Of a stretch of DNA of 8,422 nucleotides, positions 6,179 through 8,422 are shown in pieces (position 1 is the first letter of the stretch; the number at the start of each line of letters is the position of its first letter). The stretch comes from Ilumatobacter sp. (lineage in GTDB: Bacteria > Actinomycetota > Acidimicrobiia > Acidimicrobiales > Ilumatobacteraceae). Under the pieces are notes generated by a model. That model ran no database searches. It was not told the origin of the DNA and saw nothing but the letters and a program-made list of their open reading frames with translations. The stretch is taken from the NCBI GenBank assembly GCA_029263275.1, contig JAJCXU010000355.1:1-8422 (forward strand), in the 5' to 3' direction. Position numbers and translations under genes: made by a program.

Positions 6179-6847
6179 TCAGTCTGTGCCTGGCACAGAT
6201 TGACCGATCGGTTCGGCGGCGGGGAGCCCCGGCCAACCGGCGAGCAATGCATTGAGTGCGGTGGTCCACGCACGACCGATCTGTCGATGCGATCGGCCGT
6301 TCGCCGCGCCCATCACTTGATACGCGTCAGGCGAGGTCATCGAATCGATGACCGAGAGCAGGTTTGCCGCCTCGGCGGGCGTGAGGGCCGTTGTCTCTTG
6401 GCGGAAGTGCTCGCGAGTTTGATCAGCGAGCTTGGATCGACTCCGCCCGACACCCTCGGCCATCGGGAGATAGTCGAGCGCTCGCTGCCGTGCAATCTGC
6501 ATCATCGGGCCCGCGGTCGCGTACAGCTCCAACCGAGCACGCACGTGGGCAGCCACGCGGTCGGCCCGCGACATCGTCGACGTAGTCGTCGGCTCGAACA
6601 GCAATGCGTACCGCTCCTGGAACACGTCGAATGCCTCGCGCTGCATATCGTCGAGTCCGTCGAAGTTCCGGAACACCGATGACACCGAGACACCGGCCCG
6701 CTCGGCGACGTCTTCAGCAGTCGGCGGCACCTTGCCATCGCGCACCAGGGCGAACACCGCATCGATGATCGCGAGCCGACTGCGCTCGCGACGAGCGCGC
6801 CGTCCGTCGACCGCTGGCCCTACTTCGTTCCCCACGCATGTCACCAT
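6179..6847 (-). CDS. TetR/AcrR-family transcriptional regulator
   Basis: From the ATG at 6847 this is a 222-residue one-component regulator. The N-terminal TetR DNA-binding domain runs from RRARRERSRLAIIDAVFAL through the helix-turn-helix TAEDVAERAGVSVSSVFRNF (about residues 43-62). A variable alpha-helical ligand-binding domain follows, ending in PIGQSVPGTD. It is first in the minus-strand gene row and lies 20 nt upstream of the large sulfatase. It probably controls the row and itself, as is common in this family, with a pathway compound as inducer (inference). The start is uncertain: no Shine-Dalgarno precedes the ATG at 6847, the upstream TTG (6865) or the GTG at 6835. The GTG lies 7 nt after a TATGGT hexamer, so a leaderless 218-residue form is possible. 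The last codons overlap a palindrome that may have reshaped the C-terminus. Confidence 0.9.
   Translation of the reverse strand: MVTCVGNEVGPAVDGRRARRERSRLAIIDAVFALVRDGKVPPTAEDVAERAGVSVSSVFRNFDGLDDMQREAFDVFQERYALLFEPTTTSTMSRADRVAAHVRARLELYATAGPMMQIARQRALDYLPMAEGVGRSRSKLADQTREHFRQETTALTPAEAANLLSVIDSMTSPDAYQVMGAANGRSHRQIGRAWTTALNALLAGWPGLPAAEPIGQSVPGTD
6183..6199. repeat. 17-bp perfect palindrome overlapping the TetR gene end
   Basis: TCTGTGCC, one central T (6191), then GGCACAGA: 8-bp perfect arms. Two further outer positions add one A-T pair and one G-T mismatch (6181-6201). It encodes the last residues of the TetR protein (SVPGT region) and lies just before the strong ribosome binding site of the large sulfatase. 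It resembles the 31-bp palindromes in its single-base centre and placement, but the arm sequence differs. Confidence 0.85.
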
Positions 6848-6848
6848 A
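6843..6848 (-). promoter_or_regulatory. Possible -10 element for the TetR operon
   Basis: TATGGT on the minus strand lies 7 nt before the in-frame GTG at 6835, the spacing expected for a leaderless start. The -35 position (about 6866-6871, TCGCAA) is poor. If this is right, the ATG at 6847 is part of the promoter and not the start codon. Confidence 0.3.
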
Positions 6849-6850
6849 GA

Positions 6851-6876
6851 TCGACGAGCAGACAATTGCGAGTCGA
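6851..6876. promoter_or_regulatory. Candidate TetR operator (imperfect inverted repeat)
   Basis: TCGACGAGCA, six bases, TGCGAGTCGA: 10-bp arms with 8 of 10 positions paired, in the divergent region just upstream of the TetR gene. Size and position, overlapping the presumed -35 to -10 spacer, fit an autoregulatory TetR-family operator. A repeat of this quality can also occur by chance in GC-rich DNA. Confidence 0.35.
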
Positions 6877-6943
6877 ACTTTCAATACTTCCCGATCGCCC
6901 ATCGCGACCCGACCGCTGCCGGGGAGACGTTGGCCACACCCCA

Positions 6944-6972
6944 TTGCCCTGCGGCCAGCCAGGTCCTACCGT
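6944..6972 (+). promoter_or_regulatory. Promoter for the DUF4097-cyclase pair, apparently leaderless
   Basis: A -35-like TTGCCC (6944-6949), a 17-nt spacer and a -10-like TACCGT (6967-6972) are followed by exactly 6 nt and the ATG at 6979. This places the predicted transcription start on the A of the start codon, the geometry of leaderless actinobacterial genes. The only Shine-Dalgarno-like bases (GGGAA) touch the ATG and are too close to work. Confidence 0.5.
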
Positions 6973-6978
6973 CGGGAA

Positions 6979-7662
6979 ATGGCGAGCCTCCCTCCCCCGT
7001 CGATCGAGCGACCATCGGTGCGAATTTCCACGACGAGCGGACGCGTTGAGCTCGTCGCTGAAGACCGCGCAGACGTCGACGTCCGTGGCGACGCCGAGAT
7101 CAGCCGATCCGGTGCAGCAACAACCATCACCGGAGATCACCGCAAGCTGGTCATCAGCGTGCCCAACGGCATTGACGTCATCATCGGCACAACGTCGGGG
7201 CGCGTCGAGGTCAGCGGCTCAGTCGGCGCCGCAGCGGTCACCACAGACTCAGGTCGCATCAGCATCGACCGGGCAACGTCGGTCGATGCGCGGTCCACTA
7301 ACGGAAGGATCGAGATCGGGCATTGTGGTCATCAGTGCTGTCTCCGCTCCGAGAACGGTGCCGTCGCCGTCGGCTCATGCGGCTCTGTCGACGTGGCGAC
7401 CACCACGGGTCGGATCAGTCTGAGTGACGTTCGCGGTGCAGCGCGGGCGAACTGCGCCAACGGACGCGTCGAGATCGAGATGGCAACCGCCAACGACGTG
7501 ACGGCCGAGACCGTCACCGGGCGAATCGAGGTCTCGATGCCTCGCGGGGTACGAGCCTTTCGCGCTGATCTCGCAGACGGACCCGTCCAGCGCCCGCACG
7601 ACGCCGACTGCATCGTGTCCACGCACTCCGTCACGGGCCGCGTCGACGTCGCGAACCGATGA
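6979..7662 (+). CDS. DUF4097-like beta-solenoid protein
   Basis: A 227-residue protein made almost wholly of a repeated pattern T(T/S/N)GR(I/V)(E/S)(I/V), with coils at about residues 18-24, 72-78, 90-96, 107-113, 125-131, 142-148, 160-166, 179-185 and 218-224. The coils from 72 to 185 are spaced 17-19 residues apart. This is the signature of the DUF4097 / putative adhesin family, predicted to fold as a right-handed beta-helix. Unlike many relatives it shows no signal peptide or membrane helix, so it is probably cytoplasmic. Its molecular role is unknown. Its stop overlaps the ATG of the adenylyl cyclase (ATGA), so the two are made together and may act together. A Cys/His-rich stretch, HCGHQCC at 115-121, interrupts the otherwise plain repeat. 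The start is supported by the promoter spacing, not by a ribosome binding site. Confidence 0.8.
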   Translation: MASLPPPSIERPSVRISTTSGRVELVAEDRADVDVRGDAEISRSGAATTITGDHRKLVISVPNGIDVIIGTTSGRVEVSGSVGAAAVTTDSGRISIDRATSVDARSTNGRIEIGHCGHQCCLRSENGAVAVGSCGSVDVATTTGRISLSDVRGAARANCANGRVEIEMATANDVTAETVTGRIEVSMPRGVRAFRADLADGPVQRPHDADCIVSTHSVTGRVDVANR

Positions 7663-8189
7663 CCACTGCGACCAGCCAAGCGTGCGTCGGTTCGGTGCTG
7701 TTCACCGACCTCGTCGGGTTCACCGAATTCAACGACGCCGTTGGTGACGCGCGTGCTGTTGAGGTGCTCGACCGCCAAACGCAGCTCGCTGCCGCCGCGG
7801 TCGCCGGACAGCCGGCTGCGAGGGTCGTCAAGGAACTCGGAGATGGACTGATGTTGTGGTTCGGCGATGCCGACATCGCCGTCGAAGCTGCACTGCAACT
7901 CTTGAGCTCGGTCGAGTCGGCGCGCCAGAACGAAGGGTTCCCCTTGGCGATTCGCATGGGCGTCCATCACGGCGAGGCGCTGACTCGCGGCGATGATGTG
8001 GTGGGGTCAACGATCAACATCGGAGCTCGGGTCGCCGACCTCGCCGGGCCGGGCGAACTCCTCGTCTCTGACGCCGCACTCGACACCATGGACGCCTCAC
8101 GCCGCAACGAATTGCAGTGCGCGTCGGTCGGACCCGTCAGGGTCAAGGGCGTACGCGAGCCGGTGTGGCTTCAGCGCGTCTCGCGCTGA
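7659..8189 (+). CDS. Stand-alone class III adenylyl cyclase catalytic domain protein
   Basis: A 176-residue protein consisting of little more than one class III nucleotide cyclase homology domain, expected to make cAMP from ATP as a homodimer in the cytoplasm. All key residues appear present. The two metal-binding aspartates are D17 (VLFTDLVGFTEF) and D62 (KELGDG). The purine-specifying residues are K58 and D113 (DDVVG). The transition-state pair is N120 and R124 (TINIGARVADLA). The K/D pair indicates ATP rather than GTP. There is no receiver, HAMP, GAF or membrane segment, so any control must come from partners. The start overlaps the stop of the DUF4097 gene by ATGA, which implies translational coupling and makes that beta-solenoid protein a natural candidate partner. 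No effector can be named. Confidence 0.92.
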   Translation: MTTATSQACVGSVLFTDLVGFTEFNDAVGDARAVEVLDRQTQLAAAAVAGQPAARVVKELGDGLMLWFGDADIAVEAALQLLSSVESARQNEGFPLAIRMGVHHGEALTRGDDVVGSTINIGARVADLAGPGELLVSDAALDTMDASRRNELQCASVGPVRVKGVREPVWLQRVSR

Positions 8190-8255
8190 CCGACCGTGGA
8201 GGGGCCGCTGGCTCCGACTCAGCGTCGGCCACGACGCCGTCGGTAGGGTCGCCAG
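8190..8255 (+). promoter_or_regulatory. 66-bp spacer with putative leaderless promoter for the serine hydrolase
   Basis: A -10-like TAGGGT at 8244-8249 is followed by exactly 6 nt and the ATG at 8256, the same geometry as upstream of 6979. No good -35 hexamer is seen. A 6-bp stem with a 4-nt loop (GCGTCG GCCA CGACGC, 8222-8237) lies in the spacer; it lacks a T-tract and is at best a weak terminator after the cyclase. Confidence 0.4.
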
Positions 8256-8422
8256 ATGACCGAGACACAGGGACACGTTGCCAGCGGATTCGAGAAGATC
8301 GCCGACGCGTTCAGCGCCAACTTCGACGAGTTCCCCGAGCTCGGAGCCGGCTTTGCGCTGTACGCAGATGGCAAGTTGCAGGTCGATCTGTGGGGCGGAG
8401 TCGCGGACAAGGCCTCCGGCCG
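8256..8422 (+). CDS. Serine hydrolase, beta-lactamase/EstB-like family; cut by right window edge
   Basis: Only the first 55 residues are in the window. The segment FEKIADAFSANFDEFPELG followed by AGFALYADGKLQVDLWGG matches the beginning of class C beta-lactamase-like esterases (EstB type). In that group the first beta hairpin reads roughly 'xVYxxGxLVVDLWGG'. The catalytic SxxK motif would lie downstream of the edge and cannot be checked. The family usually hydrolyses ester or lactam bonds in small molecules. It starts 66 nt after the cyclase stop with its own apparent leaderless promoter, so it may be a separate transcription unit. Confidence 0.7.
   Translation, partial: MTETQGHVASGFEKIADAFSANFDEFPELGAGFALYADGKLQVDLWGGVADKASG

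Noticed and set aside
3885..6269. Longer N-terminus of the large sulfatase beginning at 6269
   Set aside because: The added 37 residues overlap the TetR coding region and look like out-of-frame translation, while the ATG at 6158 has a strong ribosome binding site.
7332..7970. Minus-strand frame (212 codons) opposite the DUF4097 and cyclase genes
   Set aside because: It spans the junction of two convincing plus-strand genes and has no domain-like pattern.
8222..8237. Hairpin GCGTCG-GCCA-CGACGC as terminator of the cyclase transcript
   Set aside because: The stem is only 6 bp with no T-tract; such stems are common by chance at this GC content. Mentioned only within the spacer entry.

Overview
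The window looks like chromosomal DNA from a high-GC actinobacterium. A marine or soil Acidimicrobiia (Ilumatobacter-like) host is my best guess. It rests on the strongly GC-rich third codon positions, a large AtsA/AtsD-like sulfatase of the kind known from mycobacteria, a small free-standing class III cyclase, and several start codons that look leaderless. The guess was made from memory and no search was run. I see no tRNA, rRNA, CRISPR array, transposase or phage gene.

Left part, minus strand, about 6850 down to 1: six tightly packed co-directional genes that read as one operon. In transcription order they are a TetR-family regulator (6179-6847), a 757-residue formylglycine sulfatase (3885-6158), a metallo-beta-lactamase-fold hydrolase (2969-3832), a subfamily I haloalkane dehalogenase (1998-2906), a SRPBCC/START-like protein (1535-1981), and a second sulfatase of a different type that runs off the left edge (1-1538). 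The gaps are 20, 52, 62 and 16 nt, then a 4-nt ATGA overlap. The gene set suggests an inducible pathway that removes sulfate and halogen from some organic substrate. All enzymes lack signal peptides, so this would happen in the cytoplasm. The substrate cannot be read from the sequence.

Three odd-length perfect palindromes sit at the first three junctions of this operon, each just upstream of a Shine-Dalgarno sequence. Two are 31-bp copies of the same element in opposite orientation, flanking the metallo-hydrolase gene. The third is shorter and overlaps the end of the TetR gene. They look like small dispersed palindromic (REP/MITE-like) elements, or possibly operators or mRNA hairpins, and they are the most unusual structural feature here.

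Right part, plus strand, 6979 to the end: a 131-bp divergent intergenic region carries promoters for both directions. It is followed by a DUF4097-type beta-solenoid protein (6979-7662) overlapping by ATGA a stand-alone class III adenylyl cyclase (7659-8189). After a 66-bp spacer comes the start of a beta-lactamase-family serine hydrolase (8256 to the right edge). The first and last of these plus-strand genes have a -10-like hexamer exactly 6 nt before the ATG and no convincing ribosome binding site, as expected for leaderless mRNAs.
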